Positions 33,005-40,565 of a DNA stretch of 64,000 nt are shown piece after piece. The DNA is from DATIJC01 sp035479015 (lineage in GTDB: Bacteria; Patescibacteriota; Microgenomatia; UBA1400; UBA12028), in the NCBI GenBank assembly GCA_035479015.1, contig DATIJC010000020.1:20189-84188 (forward strand). The letters are read 5' to 3'. Numbering within the stretch: the stretch's first letter is position 1; every line of letters starts with the position of its first letter. The notes under the pieces were generated by a model. The model was given only the letters and a program-made list of their open reading frames with translations, did no database searches and was not told the origin of the DNA. The position numbers and the translations under genes were made by a program.

Positions 33005-34065
33005 AGAGTGGTAGTATACCAGATCAGACGCATTGTGTGAAGCCGCATGATAAGCCCTAAACCGATACACGTAGCCAGAAAAGAGCTGCCCCCAGCTGAA
33101 AGAAGGGGCAAAGGAATTCCTGTTACGGGAAAAAGACGCATATCCATACCCGCGTGAATAATGGCTTGAAATAGAATCGAAGTACCTATCCCAATGATAG
33201 CCAGACGTGCAAAGGGATCCAGAGATTGAGTACCTCGCAAAGCCAAAATACCCAAGAATGTATATCCCAGTAGCACAATCGCTCCACCTACAAATCCAGT
33301 CTCTTCTACCATGGATGCAAAAAAGAAGTCAGTCTGGCGCTCTGGCAAAAACCGTAGTTGCGATTGGATACCATGCCCCAGACCCCTGCCCTCCAGTTTG
33401 CCAGAACCCACAGCGATCATTGCCTGCTGGGCATTGTAACCTGAGGAGCGTATCGCATCATTTGGATGGGCAAACGCGAGAATGCGCTGTTTTTGATAGG
33501 GATACAGCGCAAAATTCCAAATAAGAAGTACCCCCAGTGTTCCCAACACTATCCAAGGAAGTAACAAACGTAACTTTTCAATGGCAAAAAACAGAATTGA
33601 TGCCGACACAGCAGTCAAAACCATCGCACTTCCAAAGTCTGGTTGCAAGAATACCGGTATGCAAAAGGCGAGCGTAAGTAGGAAATAGACAAATACCCGC
33701 CGCTGGGTACGCAACGGATACTTGCGGACGAAGTACGCCAAAAGTAGAGCTAAAGTCGGCTTGGCAAATTCAGAAGGTTGCACGGATATCTGGCCAAGGG
33801 TAAGCCAACGGACCGAGCCCTTCGCATTCCTGCCAGCAATCATGGTGAGCATGAGTAGAACGAATATGATTCCAGCCACACCGGGAGCCAGCCTCTTAAA
33901 AAACTGCGGATCCGGTATCTGCAAACCTAAAAAAACTAACCCTGAAAAAAGTGCTGCTACAGCTTGAGCTTTTACTTCGTTGCTGGCTACGCTCGCAAGC
34001 ACAGTGACAGAGAATATACCGAATAATATGATGAGGATGAGTGTAAACAATACTCGAAATCTCAT
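33001..34065 (-). CDS. rodA: RodA/FtsW-family peptidoglycan glycosyltransferase (elongation type)
   Basis: SEDS polymerase. About ten membrane helices; GSVRWLTLGQISVQPSEFAKPTLALLLAYF, LQPDFGSAMVL, GSGKLEGRGLGHGIQSQLRFLPERQTDFFFASMVEETGF and TGIPLPLLSAGGSSFLATC are the SEDS hallmarks. It lies outside the ftsW-murG core and beside ileS, so the elongation role is inferred. Overlaps the ileS stop as ATGA. 354 aa. Confidence 0.9.
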   Translation of the reverse strand: MRFRVLFTLILIILFGIFSVTVLASVASNEVKAQAVAALFSGLVFLGLQIPDPQFFKRLAPGVAGIIFVLLMLTMIAGRNAKGSVRWLTLGQISVQPSEFAKPTLALLLAYFVRKYPLRTQRRVFVYFLLTLAFCIPVFLQPDFGSAMVLTAVSASILFFAIEKLRLLLPWIVLGTLGVLLIWNFALYPYQKQRILAFAHPNDAIRSSGYNAQQAMIAVGSGKLEGRGLGHGIQSQLRFLPERQTDFFFASMVEETGFVGGAIVLLGYTFLGILALRGTQSLDPFARLAIIGIGTSILFQAIIHAGMDMRLFPVTGIPLPLLSAGGSSFLATCIGLGLIMRLHTMRLIWYTTTL

Positions 34066-36917
34066 ACCTTCTCTACTTTGGGAGTGCCTCGAAGGAGCGT
34101 TCCCACATGAGCCCGGCGGCGAATCTCTTCCGTATACTCATCCGGCCACTCCGGTAGCCAAGCATTTACATGGTCTCCCACAGCTATCGATACATCAGCC
34201 TTGCGCATATCTTGGATTTGACGGACACACTCGCGCATTTTCCCTTCCGCTATCAATTGATCTGTCAGCGTAGTATCTAGATCCACTTCTAGTAAACTTG
34301 CAGATTTTTGCAGCCAATCTATTTTTTTGACGTTCACTTCAACAGAAATAAGTTCCTGTAATTTCACATCAATAGCTGGGAACTCACTGACGACGTGAAG
34401 AATGGACAAGGGTTGGCGCACTTTGAGTGACTTGAGTTTACGGATAGACAGAGCCTTTTCCACAATTTGGGCGGTCAGTGCCATATCTGCTTCTAATTTC
34501 TCATCACGTAGTGCCAACAGATCAGAGACCTCTGGCCAGTCAGCCAAGTGCAATGACTCTCCACTCCCAGTGATACCTTGATAAATCGTCTCACTAATAA
34601 ACGGGATAAATGGTGCAAACAATTTGCATAGTAGTACTAGCGCACGCCTATATATCTCGCGGGCATCGCTACTTTCTTTCAAACGCTCACGCGATAACCG
34701 GACATACCAGGTGGAGAGAAGTGTAGTAAATTCCATGAGTGTTCTACTGGCGTTAGTGAGGTCATACCCATCCATATAGATAGTCACCTCTTGGGTCAAG
34801 TTGGCGAGTTTTGACAGCAGCCAGCGATCCATTACATGTAGAGTTGATAGTTGATAGTTGACCGTTTGGATTTTAGATTTTAGATTTTGGATTTTGGAGT
34901 CCTGTAAGTACATTGCGTAGAATCCATACATATTCCACAATGTGTTCACTACACGATTTTGGATTTCATGCACTCCTTTTTCGGAAAAATTCAAATTTTC
35001 ACCCTTCATGAGAGGGCTACTCATCATGTAGAGGCGCAGTGAGTCTACTCCATACTTATCGATGAGTAAGTTTGGGTCGGGATAATTGTGCTTGCTCTTA
35101 CTCATCTTTTGGCCGTCCTCAGCGAGGATTGTCCCGGTGGTCAAACAGTTTTCAAACGCTTGCGAGCCAAATATTCCCACAGATAAGACGTGCATACAGT
35201 AAAACCACGCACGTGTCTGAGCGATGTACTCGGTGATAAATTGCGCAGGATAGGAAGAATCAAATTGCGGTTTATTTTCAAAGGGGTAATGCATTTGGGC
35301 AAACGGCATGCTCCCGGATTCCACCCAACAGTCAAATACTTCAAAAACGCGTTTTCCTTTGATCGTCTTCTGGTCATCCACCCAAACTTCTATTTCGTCC
35401 AAAAATTCCCGGTGTAGATCTGTCAGTTTTTCCACCTGTTTTGGATCTACCGCCCAGTGTTTCAATTCTTCGATGCTTCCTACAACCCGGCGCAAATTTC
35501 CGCTTTGCCAGATGGGCATCGGTGTTCCCCAGTATCTACTGCGTGAAATGTTCCAATCAGGTGCAGTCTCTAGTCCCTTGCCGAAGCGTCCGTACTTTAA
35601 ATGCTCCGGGAACCAATTGATGTATTCGTTAGCTTTTATCATTTCAGGCCGCAACTTGGCAACGTCAATAAACCACGCGGGTAGGGCATTAAAGTACAGT
35701 GGTGTTCCACAGCGGTAACAAAATGGATATGAGTGCGTGAAACGACTCGTGTGAAAAACAAGATCTCGTTGAGTTAAGTCCTCTACTACCCACTTCTCTG
35801 CTTTTTTATAGAAGACTCCCGCAAGTGGTTCCACAAATTCTAAAAATTTCCCCTGATCATCCAAGGTTGGTACACAAGGTAATTTTCTCTCCTGTGCAAG
35901 TTTATAGTCATCCTCACCAAAAATTGCAGCAGTATGAACGATACCGGATCCTTCCTCTAAGCTCACAAAGTCGGCAGTCATGACATAGTGTGCTTTTTTC
36001 CCATCAAGAGGCATGTAGGTGTATAGCGGTTCGTACTCCAATCCTTCCAACTCTTTCCCTTTCGCAGTTTTAAGTACGGTTGGCTCCTTGATGCCAAGCA
36101 AGTGTGCCATCGCGCTTAAACGGTCTTTAGCCACCCAAAAACTCATGTCCTGGAATTCGAACAAAACATATTTTGCTTCAGGAAGTACTGCCAGAGCTAC
36201 ATTACCAGGAAGTGTCCAAGGAGTAGTTGTCCAAGCTACAAAATAGGTATTTTTTTCACCAACTACTTTAAACTTTACAAAAAGTGAATAATCTTCAGTA
36301 TCTTGATAGCTATTGTCCATAGCTATCTCAAAATTTGAGAGCGGTGTGGAGCAGCGCGGACAGTATAAAATTACTTTTCTACCTTGATATATCAAACCTT
36401 TTTTGTAGAGCTCGCTAAAACCCCACCAGACACTTTCCATGAAATTCTTATCCATGGTTTTATACGCTCTATCAAAATCAACCCAACGTCCCAGGCGGCG
36501 GATAGTTTTCTTCCATTCTTTGTCATAAACCATGATAGATGCAGCACAGGCTTGGTTAAATTTATCGATTCCAAGTTCTTCGATTCCTTTTTTTCCACCT
36601 TTCAGACCCAGCTGCTTCTCAATCGCATTTTCGATCGGCACGCCGTGACAGTCCCATCCCCAAACACGTTCGACGTGCTTACCTCGCATCGTCTGGTAGC
36701 GTGGAATGACGTCTTTACTCGTAGAGCTGAGAAGATGGCCGTAATGAGGTAAACCGTTGGCAAAGGGTGGCCCGTCGTAAAAAACGTAGGTATCGTTTTT
36801 AGGACGGTTGTCGACCGATTTTTTAAATGCGTCCGTATCATCCCAGAACTGCAACACTTCTTCTTCAAGTTTGGCAAAGTTCGGACGACCTTGCGAAAAT
36901 TTAGATAATTTTTTCAT
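34062..36917 (-). CDS. ileS: Isoleucyl-tRNA synthetase (type 2, eukaryote-like)
   Basis: Class I synthetase, 951 aa. HIGH-type motif at 58-61 in PPFANGLPHYGHLL, the form typical of IleRS2 rather than the NGNIHIGH of ordinary bacterial IleRS1; KMSKS near residue 603 (KMSKSKHNYPDP). The editing domain TTTPWTLPGN is present. Residues ~674-693 are encoded by eight tandem heptamers (34841-34896) in a linker near the anticodon-binding domain. An upstream T-box and a GIY-YIG gene precede it. IleRS2 enzymes tend to resist mupirocin; whether this one does cannot be told here. Confidence 0.96.
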   Translation of the reverse strand: MKKLSKFSQGRPNFAKLEEEVLQFWDDTDAFKKSVDNRPKNDTYVFYDGPPFANGLPHYGHLLSSTSKDVIPRYQTMRGKHVERVWGWDCHGVPIENAIEKQLGLKGGKKGIEELGIDKFNQACAASIMVYDKEWKKTIRRLGRWVDFDRAYKTMDKNFMESVWWGFSELYKKGLIYQGRKVILYCPRCSTPLSNFEIAMDNSYQDTEDYSLFVKFKVVGEKNTYFVAWTTTPWTLPGNVALAVLPEAKYVLFEFQDMSFWVAKDRLSAMAHLLGIKEPTVLKTAKGKELEGLEYEPLYTYMPLDGKKAHYVMTADFVSLEEGSGIVHTAAIFGEDDYKLAQERKLPCVPTLDDQGKFLEFVEPLAGVFYKKAEKWVVEDLTQRDLVFHTSRFTHSYPFCYRCGTPLYFNALPAWFIDVAKLRPEMIKANEYINWFPEHLKYGRFGKGLETAPDWNISRSRYWGTPMPIWQSGNLRRVVGSIEELKHWAVDPKQVEKLTDLHREFLDEIEVWVDDQKTIKGKRVFEVFDCWVESGSMPFAQMHYPFENKPQFDSSYPAQFITEYIAQTRAWFYCMHVLSVGIFGSQAFENCLTTGTILAEDGQKMSKSKHNYPDPNLLIDKYGVDSLRLYMMSSPLMKGENLNFSEKGVHEIQNRVVNTLWNMYGFYAMYLQDSKIQNLKSKIQTVNYQLSTLHVMDRWLLSKLANLTQEVTIYMDGYDLTNASRTLMEFTTLLSTWYVRLSRERLKESSDAREIYRRALVLLCKLFAPFIPFISETIYQGITGSGESLHLADWPEVSDLLALRDEKLEADMALTAQIVEKALSIRKLKSLKVRQPLSILHVVSEFPAIDVKLQELISVEVNVKKIDWLQKSASLLEVDLDTTLTDQLIAEGKMRECVRQIQDMRKADVSIAVGDHVNAWLPEWPDEYTEEIRRRAHVGTLLRGTPKVEKV
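34841..34896 (-). repeat. Tandem heptamer repeat inside ileS
   Basis: Minus strand: CAAAATC x2, TAAAATC x2, CAAACGG, TCAACTA x2, TCAACTC. Two heptamer families joined, all in frame. Confidence 0.85.
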
Positions 36918-36920
36918 AAT

Positions 36921-36947
36921 TTGTCCCCGCGTAGGCGGGGATCCACG
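36921..36947 (+). repeat. Palindromic repeat, left flank of the GIY-YIG gene
   Basis: Starts TGTCCCCGC, centre GTA, ends GGCGGGGATCCA. Lies four bases from the ileS start codon. Inverted relative to the copy at 37250-37277. Confidence 0.85.
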
Positions 36948-36956
36948 TATTGATAG

Positions 36957-37247
36957 TTAGAATAAACTTAAATCTATCCACTTAGGATTCATTTCCCAGA
37001 TTCTTCTCAATTTCCATGCTCTATTCCATTTTTTCATTTGTTTTTCTTTAATCCTTGCTTCTCTTAAACTCCCGGTTTGTTCAAACCATACTAAAATATG
37101 AGTTTCATACTTTTTAGTAAAATTAGAGTTGTTATGCTTATGCTGATATATTCTTCTGTTCAAATCCTTTGTACTACCAATATAGAGCGTTCCACATTTT
37201 TTATTTGCGAGCATGTAAACATATCCATATTCTTTTTCATCAACCAT
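36957..37247 (-). CDS. GIY-YIG single-domain endonuclease
   Basis: URI/COG2827-type nuclease, 96 aa from ATG 37247. Catalytic elements are intact: GYVYML (GIY), TLYIGST (YIG), the Arg in DLNRRIYQHK and the Glu in SLREARIKEKQ, followed by a basic tail (MKKWNRAWKLRR). The gene lies between the terminator of the ileS T-box and ileS and is bracketed by two inverted palindromic repeats, the right one directly abutting its start codon. There is no Shine-Dalgarno. This looks like a small mobile cassette inserted in the ileS leader. Confidence 0.9.
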   Translation of the reverse strand: MVDEKEYGYVYMLANKKCGTLYIGSTKDLNRRIYQHKHNNSNFTKKYETHILVWFEQTGSLREARIKEKQMKKWNRAWKLRRIWEMNPKWIDLSLF

Positions 37248-37249
37248 AC

Positions 37250-37277
37250 TGGACCCCCGCCTTCGCGGGGGTGGACA
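37250..37277 (-). repeat. Palindromic repeat, right flank of the GIY-YIG gene
   Basis: On the minus strand it starts TGTCCACCCCCGC, centre GAA, ends GGCGGGGGTCCA. It begins one base after the T-box terminator T-run. Confidence 0.85.
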
Positions 37278-37278
37278 T

Positions 37279-37443
37279 AAAAAAACCACGCTACATGTCC
37301 ATTGTAAAGGACGCTGGCGCGTGGTACCACCTTTAATACTTCTCGTACTGCTGTGTCGGGCTTACCCGGAGGGATTTACTTAGTTTCTCCCCTCATGCTC
37401 ATCTAGTGATAGCTAGACTCAAACGCAACTAGAACTAATTATA
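37279..37443 (-). promoter_or_regulatory. T-box riboswitch for ileS (isoleucine, short stem I)
   Basis: The minus strand reads, in order: TATAAT (37438-37443), a hairpin TCTAG-CTATCA-CTAGA whose loop holds the Ile codon ATC (37408-37410), the T-box sequence AGGTGGTACCACG (37320-37332), and a terminator CCACGC...GCGTGG with a seven-T run (37279-37324). Uncharged tRNA-Ile would be expected to pair with the specifier and T-box and prevent termination. Stem I is far shorter than in classical T-boxes. Confidence 0.85.
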
Positions 37444-37446
37444 CAC

Positions 37447-37794
37447 CTATTCCCGTACTCTGATCGACCCCGCAAGTAAAACTATTTCTTTGAAAACATC
37501 GCCAATTCTAAATGGGTTTTCGATGCCTGCAATGTTTGAATTAAACTGTGTAGTATCAAACTCTCCTTTTCGCGTGAGTACTATCTGGTAACCGCCCAAT
37601 CTTCCGAGATGATGCACGTAATTTATCAGAATACCTTCGTTAGGGCGAAGATCTACGACCAGTTTTCCGCTCGGTCCAATTTTCAATTCATATCTGCCAT
37701 TGACCAACTTCCATGAGGAATCACTGCTGGGCCTACGTTTTGCTTCAAAACCACTCATTATTTGGGTAACCGACTCAGGATCAATCATTTCCAT
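37447..37794 (-). CDS. Hypothetical protein, tandem paralogue (second copy)
   Basis: No family recognised. About 115 aa, alpha then beta-rich: ESVTQIMSGFEAKRRPSSDSSWKLVNGRYELKIGPSGKLVVDLRP. It is related to the gene just upstream (V..I.SG....... S.W..V...YE...G.S.K..V pattern) and overlaps it by 14 bases. ATG 37794 or one two codons in are both possible starts. Lies between ftsZ and the ileS T-box. Confidence 0.7.
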   Translation of the reverse strand: MEMIDPESVTQIMSGFEAKRRPSSDSSWKLVNGRYELKIGPSGKLVVDLRPNEGILINYVHHLGRLGGYQIVLTRKGEFDTTQFNSNIAGIENPFRIGDVFKEIVLLAGSIRVRE

Positions 37795-38143
37795 AGTCTT
37801 GATCACTTCCCAACGATAGAGCAAGCACAGCAATCCATTGAACTAATTCCTTAATAGACATTGCATGATATTCATTCATTTGTCGAGAATAATCATCAAT
37901 ACTGAGAATTTGTCCAAATGTATCGATTACAAACGAAACAGTGCACGGATTACCGAGCATGGCAAAATATTGCACGCGTATTCCAGTGAATGGCATCTCA
38001 GTAACGATAATTTTAGAGGTACCATTTGAACCCTTTTCATATGTATCACCCACTCTAACCCATCCAATAGAGTCAGCTTTTTCGCCTCTTCTTAAGCCGC
38101 TGATTATTTTTCCTACGTTGGCCTCGTTTAATATTTCCTTCAT
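37781..38143 (-). CDS. Hypothetical protein, tandem paralogue (first copy)
   Basis: No family recognised. 120 aa from ATG 38143, one base after the ftsZ stop. NVGKIISGLRRGEKADSIGWVRVGDTYEKGSNGTSKIIVTEMPFTGIRVQYFAMLG aligns by eye with the downstream paralogue. Tightly coupled behind ftsZ, so it is co-expressed with division genes; no role is visible in the sequence. Confidence 0.7.
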   Translation of the reverse strand: MKEILNEANVGKIISGLRRGEKADSIGWVRVGDTYEKGSNGTSKIIVTEMPFTGIRVQYFAMLGNPCTVSFVIDTFGQILSIDDYSRQMNEYHAMSIKELVQWIAVLALSLGSDQDYGND

Positions 38144-38144
38144 A

Positions 38145-39383
38145 TTATTTGTTCCGTAAGAATGCTGGGATGTCAAACTCGTCATCCAGATCATCAGATT
38201 TGGGTTTTGGAGCTTGTGGTTGCTCGTGTATTGGCGCAGGTTGAATAGGAGTGAATCCGCTGCTCACAGGTTGCTGGGCCGATGAATACACGGGAATAGA
38301 AGACATCGGACTTTGTTGGGTTCTGGGGGGTAGGTTTTGGGTAGTGGGTTGCAGATTAGAAGCAGCAGGAGACTCACCGTACGCTCCAAAGTTGCGGCGC
38401 ATGAAACCGCTTGCATACTTTAATCTGTTTTCATCAAAGCCAGTAGCAATGACAGAGATTTTAAGATTTGATCCCATTTTCTCATCGATCGTCGCACCAA
38501 AAATAATGTTCGCATCGGGATCAGCCGCTTGCGTGATCACTTGCGATGCTTCAGCAATCTCGGGCAGTGTAATATCTCCACCGCCAGTAATGATGTATAG
38601 GATACCCTTCGCCCCTTCTATGGACACCTCTAAGAGAGGTGAAGAAATTGCGCCACGTGCTGCAGTCGTAGCACGGTTTTCGCCACTGGCTTGCCCAATT
38701 CCCATCAGGGCAGTACCGCTGTCAGCCATAATCGTCTTTACATCCGCGAAGTCGACGTTTACCAAGCCTGGTACTGTTATGAGGTCAGAGATTCCCTGCA
38801 CACCTTGTCCAAGTACGTTATCAGCTAGATGAAACGCATCAAGCAATGTCATTTTTCGATCAACCACGTCCAACAATTTTTGATTGGGGATCACGATGAG
38901 CGTGTCCACTTTTTCTTTAAGGTTCTCGATGCCTTCTTCCGCTACGCGTCCGCGGCGCATTCCCTCAAAGCCAAATGGCTTTGTCACGACGGCTACTGTC
39001 AGCGCACCTGATTCTTTGGCCACTTCCGCGATGATTGGTGATGCTCCAGTTCCCGTTCCACCTCCCATACCGGCGGTGATGAACACCATGTCGGTGTCAT
39101 ATAAGAGCTCTTTGATTTTTTCACGCGATTCCTCTGCGGCTTCATGACCCACATCAGGATCTGCACCACTTCCTAAGCCTCTCGTAAAATTATTTCCAAT
39201 TTGTAGTTTTGTCTGTGCTTTATTATTCAAAAGTGCTTGAACATCTGTATTGATCGCCACAAACTCAACTCCTTGGATCAATTCTGACTCAATCATTGAG
39301 TTGATGGCATTGCCACCACCACCGCCGATACCTAAGACTTTTATTTTTGCGAATGTATTATTAGTTGGTTTAACGAGTGCCAT
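38145..39383 (-). CDS. ftsZ: Cell division GTPase FtsZ
   Basis: Tubulin-like Z-ring protein, 412 aa. KVLGIGGGGGNAINSM at the start, GGGTGTGASPIIAEVAKE (tubulin signature) and the C-terminal peptide DDEFDIPAFLRNK that binds FtsA. The unstructured linker before that peptide is Pro/Gln-rich and partly encoded by a degenerate heptamer array (38316-38357). The start is ATG 39383 rather than a TTG six codons upstream. Two 14-base direct repeats with TATAC boxes lie upstream. Confidence 0.97.
   Translation of the reverse strand: MALVKPTNNTFAKIKVLGIGGGGGNAINSMIESELIQGVEFVAINTDVQALLNNKAQTKLQIGNNFTRGLGSGADPDVGHEAAEESREKIKELLYDTDMVFITAGMGGGTGTGASPIIAEVAKESGALTVAVVTKPFGFEGMRRGRVAEEGIENLKEKVDTLIVIPNQKLLDVVDRKMTLLDAFHLADNVLGQGVQGISDLITVPGLVNVDFADVKTIMADSGTALMGIGQASGENRATTAARGAISSPLLEVSIEGAKGILYIITGGGDITLPEIAEASQVITQAADPDANIIFGATIDEKMGSNLKISVIATGFDENRLKYASGFMRRNFGAYGESPAASNLQPTTQNLPPRTQQSPMSSIPVYSSAQQPVSSGFTPIQPAPIHEQPQAPKPKSDDLDDEFDIPAFLRNK
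38316..38357 (-). repeat. Degenerate heptamer repeat in the ftsZ linker
   Basis: Minus strand: AATCTGC, AACCCAC, TACCCAA, AACCTAC, CCCCCAG, AACCCAA. In frame, encoding NLQPTTQNLPPRTQ. Confidence 0.6.
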
Positions 39384-39404
39384 AGGGATATATGAATACA
39401 ATCA

Positions 39405-39445
39405 GTATACGAAATTCGCGTTTTTCCGAATGTATACCAAATTCG
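39405..39445 (-). promoter_or_regulatory. Direct repeat/promoter pair upstream of ftsZ
   Basis: Minus strand CGAATTTCGTATAC (39405-39418) and CGAATTTGGTATAC (39432-39445), 13 of 14 identical, 27 bases apart. Each ends in a TATAC(T/A) -10-like box. Possible tandem promoters or an operator. Confidence 0.5.
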
Positions 39446-39491
39446 GCCTCATCATAAATGCGCTAAAATTTAATTGCAAGAGGAGAAAAAA

Positions 39492-40067
39492 TTATTTACT
39501 CTTTCCACCATGAACTCGAACACTGCCAGTAGGAGGTATGTTTACACCACGCAGACCAATTTGTTCCGATAGAGGAAAGAAACCACTTACTGTTTCTGTA
39601 CCATCACCTATTGGAATGGTAATCTCTGCCCCCTCAGGCATGCGATTGTCTCCAAACACAAGAGAGTCTACGGGAATCCCCTCATTTCGTAGTGCCGGCG
39701 CAGATGTATATTGAGGATTATTCCCTGTCAACATATCTTGACGGGACTTGAAATACACAAGATTTTCTCTACTTACCAAAGCAACTAGGTGATGAGACTC
39801 CAAATATTCGCGTGATAATGAATGTGAAGTGTCAATAAATTCAGGCCGAGAACCTTGTTCTTGCTCTGTTGTTTGTTTCGCGCTTGCCGTCATCTCACCT
39901 CTCTGGCCTCCTAGATTCAATGCCGTTGTCGCGCCCAGAAGGATAGTGCTACCTACTAAGCCCAATCGAGTCAACAATGGAAGCTTACTATTCTTTTTCT
40001 TTTTATCTTTTAGAAGATCAAGCTCTTCAGGATCACCTTCTTTGTAAAAAATCTTGTCGCGGTCCAT
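39492..40067 (-). CDS. Hypothetical single-span membrane protein, 191 aa
   Basis: No family recognised. Charged cytoplasmic N-terminus with KDKKKKNSK, one membrane span (~33-52), then an extracytoplasmic domain of ~135 residues ending in a beta-rich part (GAEITIPIGDGTETVSGFFPLSEQIGLRG). Good AGGAG site seven bases before the ATG. Between ftsA and ftsZ, next to another exported protein, so both may serve the divisome or envelope at the septum; that is inference from position. Confidence 0.72.
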   Translation of the reverse strand: MDRDKIFYKEGDPEELDLLKDKKKKNSKLPLLTRLGLVGSTILLGATTALNLGGQRGEMTASAKQTTEQEQGSRPEFIDTSHSLSREYLESHHLVALVSRENLVYFKSRQDMLTGNNPQYTSAPALRNEGIPVDSLVFGDNRMPEGAEITIPIGDGTETVSGFFPLSEQIGLRGVNIPPTGSVRVHGGKSK

Positions 40068-40069
40068 AT

Positions 40070-40561
40070 TTAACTCCTATTGGATGATTCGAGCATTCCG
40101 GTCATAGTAATCCCTGCGGTAAGTATCCCATCTTGACTCAACAGAATCGCTCCACCATCAGCATCATGCGGGATACGCATGTACACCCCGCCCTGATAGT
40201 CAAATATATTGTCACTATCTGCTACGACAAAGAAGTGCGTCCCAGCAGCAAGAGTTTTACCAGAGTCATACCTGCCTACATACGACGACGGTAAATGGTA
40301 TATAGGAATATCTGCAGTAAACTCCAATTTAAATAACTTGGGCCTTTCTGATGTGTCGACACCAAATTGCGCTGCTACGTCAAATATAGCAGTATCCACT
40401 ACCGGGGTGGGGGCATATGGAGATTCGACAAATGGAACATCTGGCGATGGGGTTTGTTCCTGTGCTTGAGCAGGTAGAGCTGACAATCCAAACAGAATAG
40501 CAATTTCAGCAACAGATAATTTCAAAAACTGTCTGCGATCGATTTCGGGCGACTTATTCAT
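40070..40561 (-). CDS. Exported protein with twin-arginine signal, 163 aa
   Basis: No family recognised. The start is ATG 40561, just after the ftsA stop. The N-terminus carries a Tat-type motif DRRQFLKLS followed by a hydrophobic stretch and an AQA cleavage-like site (~14-34), then a domain of ~125 residues with no cysteine. A longer in-frame ORF running into ftsA is rejected. No tat genes lie in this window, so use of the Tat route is unproven. Located between ftsA and ftsZ. Confidence 0.7.
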   Translation of the reverse strand: MNKSPEIDRRQFLKLSVAEIAILFGLSALPAQAQEQTPSPDVPFVESPYAPTPVVDTAIFDVAAQFGVDTSERPKLFKLEFTADIPIYHLPSSYVGRYDSGKTLAAGTHFFVVADSDNIFDYQGGVYMRIPHDADGGAILLSQDGILTAGITMTGMLESSNRS

Positions 40562-40565
40562 ATTT

